A stretch of 64,000 nucleotides of DNA from Nereocystis luetkeana (lineage: Eukaryota > Sar > Phaeophyceae > Laminariales > Laminariaceae): positions 7,614,870 to 7,678,869 of the forward strand of contig JARUPZ010000019.1 of NCBI GenBank assembly GCA_031213475.1, in the 5' to 3' direction. Shown here one piece after another: positions 23,206 to 32,940 of the stretch. The notes beneath the pieces are model-generated. The model was not told the origin of the DNA. It worked only from the letters and a program-made list of their open reading frames with translations, and did not search any database. The position numbers and the translations under genes are program-made. How positions within the stretch are numbered: position 1 is the stretch's first letter; each line of letters opens with the position of its first letter.

Positions 23206-23305
23206 GTTTCTTTTATTTCCGGGGATTTCTTCTTTCAGGAAGTGTTTCGGGTGATCAACGTTGAAGCTCATGCTGCACATTGTCGGATGGCAAGACCAAT
23301 AATTG
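23206..23305 (-). repeat. Family R3 copy
   Basis: Reverse-complement of the R3 consensus: TTTCCGGGGATTTCTTCTTT, GTGATCAACGTTGAAGCTCA and CACATTGTCGGATGGCAAG. Confidence 0.85.
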
Positions 23306-23394
23306 GTGAAGACGACCTCTAGCAAAGGGTTGGTCTTTACACCTATTAATAGTATTAATAGTAGGCCATGCGAGGGTACTGCTGTACCACTGTA

Positions 23395-23734
23395 GGTCGC
23401 CCCGGTGGTTCAAGTGGTTAACCTCGAATTCTACTTGTTTGAGTCCTGGGTTCGAGCCCTAGGAGGGTCGGACTTTGACTTTGTTTGCAAAAATAAAAAA
23501 AGGGATCCAGTTGTTGAGAGCGCCTTGCAGCGTGGGTAGGCACAATTCGATGCGAGTCGACGAGGGAAGAAAAGGCTGAAATCTTCTCGCGATAAAAATG
23601 AAGGCACGTACCGTAGCGGGAAGGGGGAAGAAGAGCCTGCTATGTGACCCCGGATCTGAGTTACGAGTTGGAAGGAGAGAGAGAAGAAGATGTGCGAAGA
23701 TAATGAATGGGATGGAAAAAAAAAAAAAAAAAAA
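23395..23734 (+). mobile_element. SINE-1 copy 3
   Basis: Plus-strand copy from GTCGCCCCGGTGGTTCAAGT to a 19-A tail. The B-box region reads GGTTCGAGCCCTAGG, with one change from the other copies. Confidence 0.93.
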
Positions 23735-23816
23735 TGCCAGGTATATAGCCCAACTCTACTGTGTATACCTAAAAAAATTCACAATCACGTTCACTTTCCA
23801 CCTTAACTCGTAGAGG

Positions 23817-24110
23817 GTTTTAACTCTCAGCGATCTTCTGGACAAGCCGTGGTCACAGGTGTCTACCCCTCTCCCCCCCGGTACGTGCCTTCAGTTCCAT
23901 CGCGCATAGGGTTGATCCAGCATTCCCACCGCTCGTCGAGTCTTATCGAAAGTTGCTAACTCACGCTCTCTCGCTTTTCGGTGTTAATTTTTGATAGATA
24001 CAAGAAAGAGTCTTTACGAGCTCGTATGCACTCGGCGAGGCTTGCACCCACGAAATTGATCTCAGTAGGCACGCGGACCACCTACCAAGTATATACCTAC
24101 TGGTGTGCTT
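23817..24110 (-). mobile_element. Putative SINE-2 copy 1
   Basis: Matches 25890-26170 over about 280 bp (CTCAGCGATCTTCTGG, GGTACGTGCCTTCA, TTATCGAAAGTTGC, GCACGCGGACCACCTACC). Read on the minus strand, the end near 24090-24030 has a possible T-arm/B-box (GGGTGCAAGCC). Its middle resembles the SINE-1 body. The assignment as a second tRNA-SINE is inference from two copies. Confidence 0.5.
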
Positions 24111-24430
24111 CCGGCTTATCGTTGGTATACGATATTTTGCCTCATTCGCCTGCGTCACTCTTCCCTGCCTTGTCTCCCATCACACGCTCATCTACGGTTT
24201 CCCCTTAGCATGGTTTGGACTGGTACTTTTCATGCCTGTTTTTAAAAAATAAATAGTATTACCGCTTTTATCAGTTTTTTTTCAAAGTCCGCATCCATTC
24301 GCAAACTAGTTACAGTACCTCGTACACGTAGCATCAGGAATATTTTTGCATTTTCATATGTCAACATATTTACAGTTTTAACCAGGAATACATTTACCTG
24401 TTCATGTATCAACATATTTATATTTTTAAC

Positions 24431-24549
24431 TATTACGGGCGACCGTAGTAAATAGGACCAAAATATTATTAGTAAAAGTCGGTAATTTTATAGTTTTTGT
24501 GTGTGTGTGTGTGTACCGTAGGTCCTATTTACTATGGTCGCCCCTAATA
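24431..24549 (+). mobile_element. MITE-1 copy 4 (subfamily B) with internal GT run
   Basis: TIRs TATTACGGGCGACCGTAGTA and its complement. The usual internal TTTTTGTGTGTACC has expanded to about eight GT units (24500-24515). Confidence 0.9.
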
Positions 24550-24624
24550 ATAGTCATGTGTACGAGGTGTTTTCGGAGCACTATTATTATATACCAGGTA
24601 CCACTATTTTTCTCTTCTATTAAT

Positions 24625-24800
24625 TTGTAAGGAGCCCCTTTTCCAGGTCATATCGGTGACTACCCAGGTCGCGATCTCGCGCAGAGTGCACCGATATAAG
24701 CTCGCCCTGCGAGACCGCCAGGCCGCCAGGGGGAGAAGGGAGGAGGAGGGAGGACTACTTCCCATGGCGTGGGGGTGGAATGTAGATAGATGCGGAGTAG
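24625..24800 (+). mobile_element. Element B 3' end, copy 3 (short)
   Basis: Encodes VTTQVAISRRVHRYKLALRD and PMAWGWNVDR, the last ~50 codons of element B. It is flanked by TACCAGGTACC at 24593-24603 on the left and SINE-1 copy 4 on the right. Confidence 0.75.
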
Positions 24801-24862
24801 GAAGTGTGGCGTATAGATACAAAGTAGGTAAAATATCTCGGTAAATGGTGGGGGTGCAAGCC

Positions 24863-25184
24863 GGTCGCCCCGGTGGTTCAAGTGGTTAACCTCGAATTCT
24901 ACTTGTTTGAGTCCTGGGTTCGAGCCCCAGGAGGGTCGGACTTTGACTTTATTTGCAAAAATAAAAAAAAGGGATTCAATTGTTGAGAGCGCCTTGCAGC
25001 GTGGGTAGGCACGATTCGATGCGAGTCGACGAGGGAAGAAAAGGCTGAAATCTTCTCGCGATAAAAAATGAAGGCACGTACCGTAGCGGGAAGGGGGGAG
25101 AAGAGCCTGCTATGTGACCCCGGATCTGAGTTACGAGTTGGAAGGAGAGAGACAAGAAGATGTGCGAAGATAATGAATGGGATG

Positions 25185-25218
<34 letters not shown>
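24863..25218 (+). mobile_element. SINE-1 copy 4
   Basis: Complete plus-strand copy with a clean B-box (GGTTCGAGCCCCAGG) and a ~34-nt A-tail (25185-25218), the longest A-tail among the copies. Confidence 0.95.
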
Positions 25219-25220
<2 letters not shown>

Positions 25221-25394
25221 GAGTACACGCAGGGAGGGAGAATTGGTTCGATGAAGTTAGTCGTATTCGATGAATTATGTCAGCTTTTTCATTTTGAATG
25301 AATAACGCCCTGCACATTTTCAGAAGGCAAAAAAAATAAAAAAATAAAAAAATAGTTATCTGTCGTCGCCCTGCTACTCTCTCTCCTTTCCATT

Positions 25395-25628
25395 CGTGTG
25401 TGTGTGTGTGTGTGTTCTTCACATTAAACCGTTCTTTCTACCCGTCGACATCCAGCACAACCAGTGTCCGTGCCGATTCTTCCATCCTAGAAGAGATACA
25501 AGTTCTGTGGTCACAAAGCTACGCCACAGAGATACTACGTTGCCACGTGTGCAGTGTGAACTGCAGTGGGCAATGCAAAGCCATGTCATCATACTAGATA
25601 CGACAGGCACGACATACGCAATCTATGA
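25395..25628 (-). mobile_element. LINE-A 3' end copy, nearly identical to 4062-4288
   Basis: About 230 bp of LINE-A 3' UTR with a long (GT)n tail on the plus strand. Over the ~215 bp beyond the tail I see a single difference from the 4-kb copy (ACGTTGCC against ACATTGCC). It is cut off at GAATTC near 25628, so it is strongly 5'-truncated. Confidence 0.85.
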
Positions 25629-25810
25629 ATTCGTAGTCTTAAGTCAGACCCGGGGTTCACATAACAGGCTCCCCTCCCCCCTCCCCACCACGGCTTTCGC
25701 CTTCGCTGCTGCTATCTCGAGGAGAGATCAGCCTTTTCTCCCCTCGTTAAATCCATCGTCGATTACATCGTGGAACGTTGGCATCTCGCGCTCTCGAACT
25801 TTCGCCGATG
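25629..25810 (-). repeat. SINE-like body fragment sharing the SINE-1 central domain
   Basis: GTCAGACCCGGGGTTCACAT, AACAGGCTCCCCTCCCCCCT, CGAGGAGAGATCAGCCTTTT and CTCCCCTCG parallel the SINE-1 segment CAGATCCGGGGTCACATAGC...TTTCAGCCTTTTCTTCCCTCG, but the flanks differ. This suggests a third family sharing a core. Confidence 0.5.
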
Positions 25811-25889
25811 GCACAAAAGGTCCGGAAAAAACGTTTGTATTTTGTAATCATCACTTTTTTTCTAAGTTCAAGCTGATATTCTGTACGAG

Positions 25890-26172
25890 ATTTTACCCTC
25901 AGCGATCTTCTGGGCAAGCCGTGTGAGGTCACCGGTGTCGTCCCTTGTCCTCCCGGTAGTGCGTGCCTTCATTTGTATCGCGCATACCTGGTAGGGTTCT
26001 GCATTCCCACTCTTCGTCGACTTTCATCGAATCTTGCCAACTCACGCTCTCGCGCTTTCAGCTATTCAATGTGCTTGCGAGAAAAAGTCCTTACGAGTAT
26101 GCACTCGGTGAGACGAGAACCCACGAAGGAAGTTTATGTAGCCGGCACGCGGACAACCTGCCAAGCCGGCTC
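25890..26172 (-). mobile_element. Putative SINE-2 copy 2, with TACCTGGTA insert
   Basis: Sister of 23817-24110. Where that copy reads CGCATAGGGTT, this one reads CGCATACCTGGTAGGGTT, an insertion at 25985-25993. On the minus strand a possible T-arm (GTGGGTTCTCGTCTCAC, 5-bp stem and 7-nt loop) lies near 26120-26100. Confidence 0.5.
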
Positions 26173-26354
26173 ATAGAGGAACGAACAACACCATACATAC
26201 ATATGAAGTCGGGATTCGATGGTGGAAACCCAGCTTTAAAAAGGGCCCTGTGTGCGTTATAATAAACATCAGGCGAGGCTGGATAATCTAAACTCAGCTT
26301 GAAACAAGTGCCTCGTGTGTGGAAAATAATAACACCAGCCGAGATTGGGTAATC

Positions 26355-26453
26355 TTGACCCCTTTAGAACCGCAGTCCCGTTTTGGGGGACAAAGTACTT
26401 GAAATTTGACTGGTTTGTCCCCACAACGGGACTGCGGTTCTAAAAAGGGTTAA
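26355..26453. mobile_element. MITE-2 copy
   Basis: TTGACCCCTTTAGAACCGCA to CTGCGGTTCTAAAAAGGGTT, ending AA. Nearly perfect palindrome. Confidence 0.9.
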
Positions 26454-26454
26454 C

Positions 26455-27025
26455 CCAGCTTCACCGCCAGCAGGATGACAAGCGGTTACAGTTATTAATA
26501 GTGGTTTACTTTTGGTCTAGTGCCGTACACCTACACGTCTACGCCATTAGTCGTGCCCGTTAGCCTATGACAGACACGGCGGTCAACCATGGCAGTGAAA
26601 AAGACGTCACACCCATCCAACAAAAGTTGCCTCAGATGAAGTACCGCTGCAACTCACGCGCTCATCGACTGATGTACCACTCTGTTGGGAGATTTTAAGG
26701 GCCGTCCGATTTATTTATAAGAATACCACAACGGTGCTGATAGTGACGGGGATCAGCAACAACAATGGCATAATAAAATACGGTGAGACCTTAGCGATGG
26801 CCGCTGATAGCTGTGTGTGCATGGTTGCACCGCTGTCCTTCGCTGACACTGCCGTACGACACGATGTGACACTGCATGGCACCGCATGACACGACACATC
26901 AGAGAGCGTCTCTAAAAGAGCGACTGCAAATACGGTTTGTTACTTGCCGTAGGTTCGCTACAAGGCCCTAGCCCCAGAACAACGAAACAGAAGGTGTTAG
27001 TCATTCTGCTGCGCATTTCGTTGGC
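26455..27025. other. No gene recognised
   Basis: No structured element beyond one TATTAATA at 26503. Confidence 0.4.
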
Positions 27026-27026
27026 C

Positions 27027-27120
27027 TTAACCCTTTCAAGGCCGCAGCCCCGTTTTGGAGGCAATCTGCTCAAATTCTAAGAAGTCTGACCCCCAAAAAG
27101 CAGTCCCAAATGGGTTTCAA
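27027..27120. mobile_element. MITE-2 copy, degenerate
   Basis: Left arm TTAACCCTTTCAAGGCCGCA; the right arm has lost much of the palindrome (CCCCCAAAAAGCAGTCCCAA). Confidence 0.65.
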
Positions 27121-27178
27121 CTATTGCACTACGGCTGTGCATACAAATACCAGACTCTAAACTCCAAGTAGCTGTGCA

Positions 27179-27408
27179 GTGTGTGTGTTCTTCACGCCAA
27201 ACCGTTCTTTCTACCCGTTGACATCCAGCACAACCAGTGTCCAAGCCGATTCTTCAATCCTAGAAGAGATACAAGCTCTGTGGCCACAAAACCACGCCCG
27301 CAGAGGTGCTACAATGTCGTGCAGTAAGCAGAGTGGGCGATCCCAAGGTCATGTCATCGTACTGGAAAGGACAGGCGCGGTACACACGTTGTATAAAAAG
27401 AGAGAAAA
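27179..27408 (-). mobile_element. LINE-A 3' end copy, diverged
   Basis: GTGTGTGTTCTTCACGCCAA through TCTACCCGTTGACATCCAGC and CTCTGTGGCCACAAAACCAC. Clearly more diverged than the pair at 4.06 and 25.4 kb. Confidence 0.8.
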
Positions 27409-27420
27409 CGAAAGAAACAC

Positions 27421-27505
27421 AACCGCAGTCCCGTGTTCGGGGACAAACTACTCAAATTTCAAGTGGTTTGTCCCCAAAACGGGCCTGCGGTTCTAAAGGG
27501 GTTAA
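27421..27505. mobile_element. MITE-2 copy, left of a tandem pair
   Basis: AACCGCAGTCCCGTGTTCGG to GGGCCTGCGGTTCTAAAGGG ending GTTAA. It shares the TTAA at 27502-27505 with the next copy. Confidence 0.9.
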
Positions 27506-27603
27506 CCCCTTTCGAACGGCAGCCCCGTTTTGGGGACAAACCACTTGAAATTTGAGTGGTTTGTCCCCACTTATGGGGGTGCGGTGGGTGCTACAAGGGT
27601 TAA
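27502..27603. mobile_element. MITE-2 copy, right of a tandem pair
   Basis: TTAACCCCTTTCGAACGGCA to GTGCTACAAGGGTTAA; the right arm is partly scrambled (TTATGGGGGTGCGG). Confidence 0.85.
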
Positions 27604-27890
27604 GAAGATAACCGGTATATAACCTCTCCGAGACTCCCAATAGAAGGAAAGATTGTCGACACTAAAAGGCGACGCCCACAGCATCGAGCGTGTATCACTG
27701 ACTGCTGCTGCAATGCGTGTCATCTACGTTAGTTCGTAGCGGGTGCCAGGTAGGGGGGAGGTACGAAGGGAATAGGGGATGCTGTGACCAGTAACCGAGT
27801 TACGGGCGCAACGTGATCCCCTAGCACGCGCGCAAGACTGAAGCTGCCGCTAGACTGTCTACGAAGCAGTAGTGGTGTGTGCCCAGTACT

Positions 27891-27987
27891 ATTACGGGGG
27901 ACCATAGTTAATAGGACCAAATACTGTTAGTAAAAATGGTTAAATATATAGGTTTTCGTATGTACCATAGGTCCCCCCCCGTAATAG
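27891..27987 (+). mobile_element. MITE-1 copy 5 (subfamily A), right TIR shortened
   Basis: The left side is intact, but the right side reads CATAGGTCCCCCCCCGTAAT, missing the CTATTAACTATGG part. An internal deletion between two GGTCC words explains this. Confidence 0.9.
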
Positions 27988-27999
27988 ACCATCCGATTT

Positions 28000-28056
28000 C
28001 ACCCTTTTAGGACTGCAGTCTCGTTTTGGGGGATATGTTTTGCCCTAAAAGGGTCA
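28000..28056. mobile_element. MITE-2 short copy
   Basis: ACCCTTTTAGGACTGCAGTC to TGCCCTAAAAGGGTCA; the central ~40 bp is absent. Confidence 0.7.
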
Positions 28057-28064
28057 AGGTCCCG

Positions 28065-28180
28065 ATTGCGGGGGGGGGGCACAGTAAATAGGACCTATGG
28101 TGCACACAAAAACCTACATGTTTTAACATATTTTCACCGGCAATATTAGGTTCTATTTACTATGGTCCCCCGTAAATAGT
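28065..28180 (-). mobile_element. MITE-1 copy 6 (subfamily B)
   Basis: Left end degraded by a G run; AGTAAATAGGACC and the complement TTTACTATGGTCCCCCGTAA are clear. A second partial CCCCGTAAATAG follows at 28180-28192. Confidence 0.85.
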
Positions 28181-28442
28181 CCCCGTAAATAGTACAGATA
28201 AGTCCAGGTGAATCGGCTGGCTTGTCACGAGATAAAAGCCACTTGGAATAAGTATCGGCTCATTGTTCGAGCAGTACAAAGACAAGGCCGTAGTAGCGTC
28301 AAGACCACGCTTTTGCTTTGGCACGTCTCGGGGTGGTCTTCAGGTAAGGTGCACTAACTTCGTATACCGTTCGTGCAATAGGCAACAAAATACACCCCGA
28401 AAAACGAATTGTAGTAATAACTGATTTCCGGACAACGGGAAG

Positions 28443-28487
28443 GATGGAGGGTGGGAGGGAAGGAGGGAGGGAGGGAGGGAGGGAGGG
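28443..28487. repeat. (GGGA)n microsatellite
   Basis: GGAGGGTGGGAGGGAAGGAG then regular GGGA units. Confidence 0.9.
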
Positions 28488-28698
28488 TCGAGCGGCGCGT
28501 TTACGGAACGTTGTCGACAAAAGGTTTTCATGAGACAACGAGGCATCATGCCCTGGGGAAAATCGGCTAGGAAGTTCGTCCCAGGGTGTGTGTTATCTTT
28601 CGTGTTCTCCGGTACAGCCGTACTGCAGCCGCTGTGCACCCCTACCATTATGGGCGGTTGGCCAGACCTAGAGGGGCTATGCCTATTAATAGCTACTC

Positions 28699-28804
28699 TA
28701 ACGGGGGACCACAGTTAATAGGACCTACGGTATACACAAAACCTATATATATGCCTAGTTTTACGAATAATATTTGGTCCTATTTACTATGGCCCCCCGT
28801 AATA
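28699..28804 (-). mobile_element. MITE-1 copy 7 (A/B hybrid)
   Basis: The left TIR carries the subfamily A form (CAGTTAATAGG) but the right TIR carries the B form (TATTTACTATGG). Confidence 0.9.
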
Positions 28805-28826
28805 CTGTAAATACAATAGTAGCAAA

Positions 28827-28920
28827 ACCCTTTTAGGACTGCAGTCCCGTTCTGGGGGCAAACCACTCAAATTCCAGGAAGTTTGTCCCCAAAACGGGAC
28901 TGGAAGTCTACGAGGGTGAA
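28827..28920. mobile_element. MITE-2 copy
   Basis: ACCCTTTTAGGACTGCAGTC to AAAACGGGACTGGAAGTCTA. Right end diverged (CGAGGGTGAA). Confidence 0.85.
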
Positions 28921-28979
28921 ATAAGAGGGTTTAGGTAGAACGACGGTCTGCATGAACTGCATGGGGCATGACTGCATCT

Positions 28980-29075
28980 GTCATATACCTGGTATATATA
29001 TTATATGTATATATATTCCTATCATATACCTGGTATATATACCAGGTACATATATGTATATATATCGTGCGACTC
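28980..29075. repeat. AT-rich TACCTGGTA cluster
   Basis: TACCTGGTA near 28986 and 29030 and TACCAGGTA near 29040, embedded in TATATATA runs. The last two form an inverted pair separated by a few bases. Confidence 0.7.
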
Positions 29076-29709
29076 GGAGGTGTAAAACAATTTGTATCTC
29101 GTAGGGTTCTCTATTCTAACCCTTTCGATGCTACACTTTTTCTGTGTGTGTTCTTCGCATTAAAACCGCTTATCTATTCTAACCCTTTTGATGCTGCACT
29201 TTTTCTGTGTGTGTTCTTCGCATTAAAACCGCTTTCTCGACCCGTCGACATCCTGGAAAACCAGTGTCCGTGCCGATTCTTCAATCCCATAATGGAGAGA
29301 TACGAGCTCCGTGGTCACCAAACTACGCCACAGCAGAGTAGTCAGAGATACTTCCTGTACGTTTTCATGCAGCATGCAGAGTAGACAAATGAATGCGCCA
29401 TGTCATGCCATTGTACTGGATACATACGACACGCACGACATACACATTTTATGAAAGAGGGGGAAAAAATTGAAAGAAACAAAACAACCAAATCGCGAGA
29501 AAAAAGACGAAAAAAAAAGAAGAAAACGAGAAGAAAAAGACAAAGGTGAAAAAACATTAATGCCTCCACATATAAACAGAGATAAGACCAAGAACAAAAG
29601 CAATTGACGGGAAAACCGAAGCACAACAAAAACGGACGAAAAACACCCTCCAGGCGGCCGTAGCAGTTTGCGGTACTACTAATAGTAGCATGGATAGGTT
29701 CTACCTGCT

Positions 29710-29817
29710 ATGACGGGGAACCATAGTTAACAGGACCTATGGCATACATAAAAACCCACATATTTAACATTTTTTACTAACAATATTTGGTCCTATTAAC
29801 TATGGTCCTCCGTAATA
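29710..29817 (-). mobile_element. MITE-1 copy 8 (subfamily A) in LINE-A
   Basis: TGACGGGGAACCATAGTTAA to TTAACTATGGTCCTCCGTAA within the LINE-A 3' region. Confidence 0.92.
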
Positions 29818-30118
29818 TTTTTAGTCGGTCTGGTACCTTGCTACCCTGTCTGCCGTCTCCTTCCTGCTTTCGTGAACCGTGTCCCGCCCCCGGAGAAGAT
29901 CCGCCAGATAATACGAAACAAACAAGTCAGTCTCGTCGTCCATCCACGAAACAATACTTAATGGTAAGGACAAGTAAGGAAGACAAATAAAAAGTAACGA
30001 GGAGAAAATCACCGAGGATTAAAGCGCAAAAAAAGCCGAAGGAAGAAAACGAAGATCTCGTTCGAACCTGCTGCAGCAGTCGTCAGCACGAGTAGCATAG
30101 ACATGTTACACTTACTAC

Positions 30119-30228
30119 TATCACGGGGGACCATAGTTAACAGGACCAAATATTGTTAGTAAAAATGGATAAATATATAGGTTTTCATGTATACCATAGG
30201 TCCTATTAACTATGGTCCCCCGTAATAG
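30119..30228 (+). mobile_element. MITE-1 copy 9 (subfamily A) in LINE-A
   Basis: ATCACGGGGGACCATAGTTA to AACTATGGTCCCCCGTAATA; splits the LINE-A sequence that is continuous at 4920-4940. Confidence 0.95.
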
Positions 30229-30664
30229 TAGTCGGCCTGGTACCTTACTACCCTATCTGCCGTCTCCTTCCTACTTTCATCTACCGTGGTTTCCCTTCTA
30301 CTCTTACTGTTCCCCCCCCTGCCCCCATTCCCAGCATTAGTCGGGTTTCCTTCGACTCCTCCTGTTGCCCCCCTCCCCCCATTCCCTTGGGCACCACCCA
30401 CGGCGGATGCGCGGCGCTGCCTCCTCAGCTGTGCTCCATCTTCGTGCCGCTCCACCATGAACCGTTCGGCTGTTTCGAGGACCCCCCGGTACCACTTCCC
30501 CGCCTTTTGTGCTGCGGCGGACCACCGCGCGGTCTCAACTCCGAACTCCATGGGGGAGCACCTCCGTCGATCCCTCCTCGGTGGCTCGGAACCCCCAATA
30601 AGGTGTTCGGTCATGCATCTGTGCCAGGTCTTAACTTGTCCAGAAACATGTATCTGACTCTTGT

Positions 30665-31545
30665 TCCAGATATTTTGTCCCGATTTGACCCTCTAACGGG
30701 GGAATGAAGCCCGAGTGGGATTAAGAGCAGCCGGAGACAAAGCCAAACAAAAACGTGATATTTGTATCTCTAATACCTGGCGTGGTGGGGCTGGGCACTG
30801 CGCAGCGGACTCAGCCAATAGCGATTACACGGTCGACAGGAAGTGAAGAACTCGCCAGAACAAAATCATACGACAGATCAAAACCGATGTGACGCACATG
30901 AAGACTACCACCACCAATGTCCTTCCATCTCATCCACCAGAAAAACAACTCCGCTCCTTAAGAACCCCCTGAAAAGCATCTACCGAAAACCCGCTGTCCA
31001 TCAAAATGGTCGGTTTATAACTTCCACGCGCATGTTTCAACGCGTTTATTGTCTCTCCTCTAATATATAAGACATCAAGACATGAATATGTACGAAATAT
31101 ATGTATATAAACGTACATGAAAACATTCCCATTAATATTATCAAACCCCAAGTATTACAGTAGAGTATCTGCCCCGCACAAATTGAGTACTTTTCTGAAA
31201 AGGGCGAGAACCCGGTTACTTTCAAGCACGGACGCTGCCGTTTATAAACCTAAATCTGACTCTATTTCCAAGTGTTTTGTTCCGGCAACGAGGGGTGCAT
31301 CCAGTCCGACAGGGGTCCAAGCATGGTTGCGTTCCACATTTCAGTTTCAGTAGATCAACTCCGGTTTTATTTTTATTTTTTTCTACTTTTTACTGTGACT
31401 CTCACTCGGCCCAGCTTTCTTCCTGCTCGTTTTCTTACTGTAGTATTTGTCGGGTAGGTTACCGTGCCATGGGTGTTCTGCGCAGTACATATGCTCGATA
31501 AAAACAGGTACCAGTATCTGGTATGCAATGTATTATGATGTCTAT
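30665..31545. other. No gene recognised
   Basis: Short frames only (for example 30843-31070), with no domain and no matching repeat elsewhere in the window. Confidence 0.4.
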
Positions 31546-31549
31546 TTTC

Positions 31550-31620
31550 GGAGATGTTTTTGAGTGACCAACGTTGAAGGTCATGCTACACATTATCGGA
31601 TCGCAAATGCGATCATTATT
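31550..31620 (-). repeat. Family R3 copy, partial
   Basis: GTGACCAACGTTGAAGGTCA and CTACACATTATCGGATCGCA, minus orientation. Confidence 0.7.
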
Positions 31621-31639
31621 TTTTGTTCAGGCAGTTTTC

Positions 31640-31870
31640 GAGGGGGGGGGGGGGGCGCGGGGGGTGTACTCGATAGGAGAGATGTACTCAATCTCATGCA
31701 TGGCCGCAGTCGTATGACCATAGGCCCTCGCATCCCTACAATGTCGGGACGGAGCATGACGAGTTTTCACCGACCAGGCAGACATCGCTTGCACCAAGCG
31801 CGAAGCGCCGTGAGGTGTCTGGCGAGTCGCATGAAGGGTGAGCTGCATCCCACTAAGAATCGCTTGTGAG
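31640..31870. repeat. Family P2 repeat with G-run end
   Basis: A G run (31643-31656) leads into GTACTCGATAGGAGAGATGT, CATGCATGGCCGCAGTCGTA, TGACCATAGGCCCTCGCATC and CTTGCACCAAGCGCGAAGCG. The same series occurs, in reverse, at 34.47-34.73 and 55.8-55.96 kb, and in part at 45.8 kb. Confidence 0.75.
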
Positions 31871-31929
31871 GCGGACTTGCATATGGATGGCAGCTTCAAT
31901 GAGTTGATTCAATTTCCGGTGTAGGCATT

Positions 31930-32090
31930 TTCCAGAGAGATAAGAATGAAGGCACGTACCGTAGCGGGAAGGGGGGAGAAGAGCCTGCTATGTGAACCCG
32001 GATCCGAGTTACGAGTTGGAAGGAGAGAGAGAAGAAGATGGGCGAAGATAAGGAATGGGATGGGCAAAAAAAGAAAGAAAAAAAAAAAGA
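31930..32090 (+). mobile_element. SINE-1 3' fragment
   Basis: Only the distal body AGATAAGAATGAAGGCACGT to GGGATGGGCA plus an A-rich tail. The tRNA-like head is missing. Confidence 0.85.
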
Positions 32091-32204
32091 GACAGCAATG
32101 GGAGTACTATGTAGCCGCCTCTTGGGTGCCCTACCACAAACACTACGTGATACAATCATTCCCACTTGAGCGGAGTAAATGTTGTTCACCTCGCGCAAAC
32201 GATC

Positions 32205-32510
32205 TAACTCGAGGGGGGGGTGTACTCGATAGGAGATAGGTACTCGATCTCATGCATGGCCGTAGTCGGGGGGGGGGGGGGTACTCATTTTGTTGCTTGC
32301 CTTAGTCATTTGACCATTGACCACGCATCCCTTTCGAGACGGGGCGGGAGGGTGGGGGGGTGGGGGGGGGGGGGGGGGGGGCGGGCGTACTCATTTGTTG
32401 CTTGCCTTAGTCATTTGACCTTTGACCACGCATCCCTTTCGAGACGGAGCACCGTCCCTACTCCTAATAGAGACACCTCCAACAATTGGGTGCTCTTTAC
32501 GTTGTTTCCA
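32205..32510. repeat. Family P repeats (P2 fragment, then two P1 fragments) separated by G runs
   Basis: GTACTCGATAGGAGATAGGT (P2) is followed by 13 G, then GTACTCATTTTGTTGCTTGC..GACCATTGACCACGCATCCC (P1), a 20+ G tract at 32352-32381, and a second P1 copy that continues into CTAATAGAGACACCTCC. The second P1 and its continuation recur inverted at 55.56-55.70 kb. Confidence 0.75.
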
Positions 32511-32685
32511 TATATTACATAGAAACTTTTTGCTAATCTTATCCCCTTCGTGTTTGGCCGCCTGTGGCCACCATCTATCTCCTAGGATAGCGATCGTTTT
32601 CTCGTTGCTATCTATTGTGTCAAACTCCTCCATGCCACATTCTTCTATTTCCCTCGTCTCCTCTTCTAACACATCCCGTTCCTCC

Positions 32686-32750
32686 CGGGGGGAGGGGGGG
32701 GGGGGGCAGAAGGGGGGGGGGGGTGGGGGGGGGGGGGGGGGGGGGGGGGC
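32686..32750. repeat. Long interrupted G tract
   Basis: About 60 nt that are almost all G, broken by A, CAGAA and T, ending GCAGAAGGGACGAC. The same GGGGGGCAGAAGGGACGACA joint occurs at 16091-16115, so the tract belongs to a repeated unit. Confidence 0.85.
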
Positions 32751-32830
32751 AGAAGGGACGACACCCGTGACGATGACAATGGCTTGCCAACAATACCGGC
32801 ACTATATGGCTGCGAGTTATCTTACAGTAC

Positions 32831-32940
32831 TATTCCGGGGGACCATAGTTAACAGGACCTATGGTATACATGAAAAACTTTATATTTAACCATTTTTACT
32901 AACAAAATTTGGTCCTATTAACTATGGTCCCTCGTAATAT
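32831..32940 (-). mobile_element. MITE-1 copy 10 (subfamily A), first of a tandem pair
   Basis: TATTCCGGGGGACCATAGTT to ACTATGGTCCCTCGTAATAT. It shares its final TAT/TA with the next copy. Confidence 0.92.

Larger units (their letters stand above)
29142..30662 (-). mobile_element. LINE-A copy, 5'-truncated, carrying two MITE-1 insertions
   Basis: The minus-strand protein-coding 3' part (30614-30240) encodes FGVETARWSAAAQKAGKWYR and LETAERFMVERHEDGAQ. It is followed by 3' UTR down to a GT-type tail at 29142-29150. The tail region is locally duplicated (29113-29177 against 29178-29238: TTTTTCTGTGTGTGTTCTTC twice). MITE-1 copies lie inside at 29710-29817 and 30119-30228, so they landed after this LINE copy. 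Confidence 0.8.

Noticed and set aside
22699..23325. 208-codon minus-strand frame
   Set aside because: Begins in an R3 repeat, has no domain, and no homologous frame in other R3 copies.
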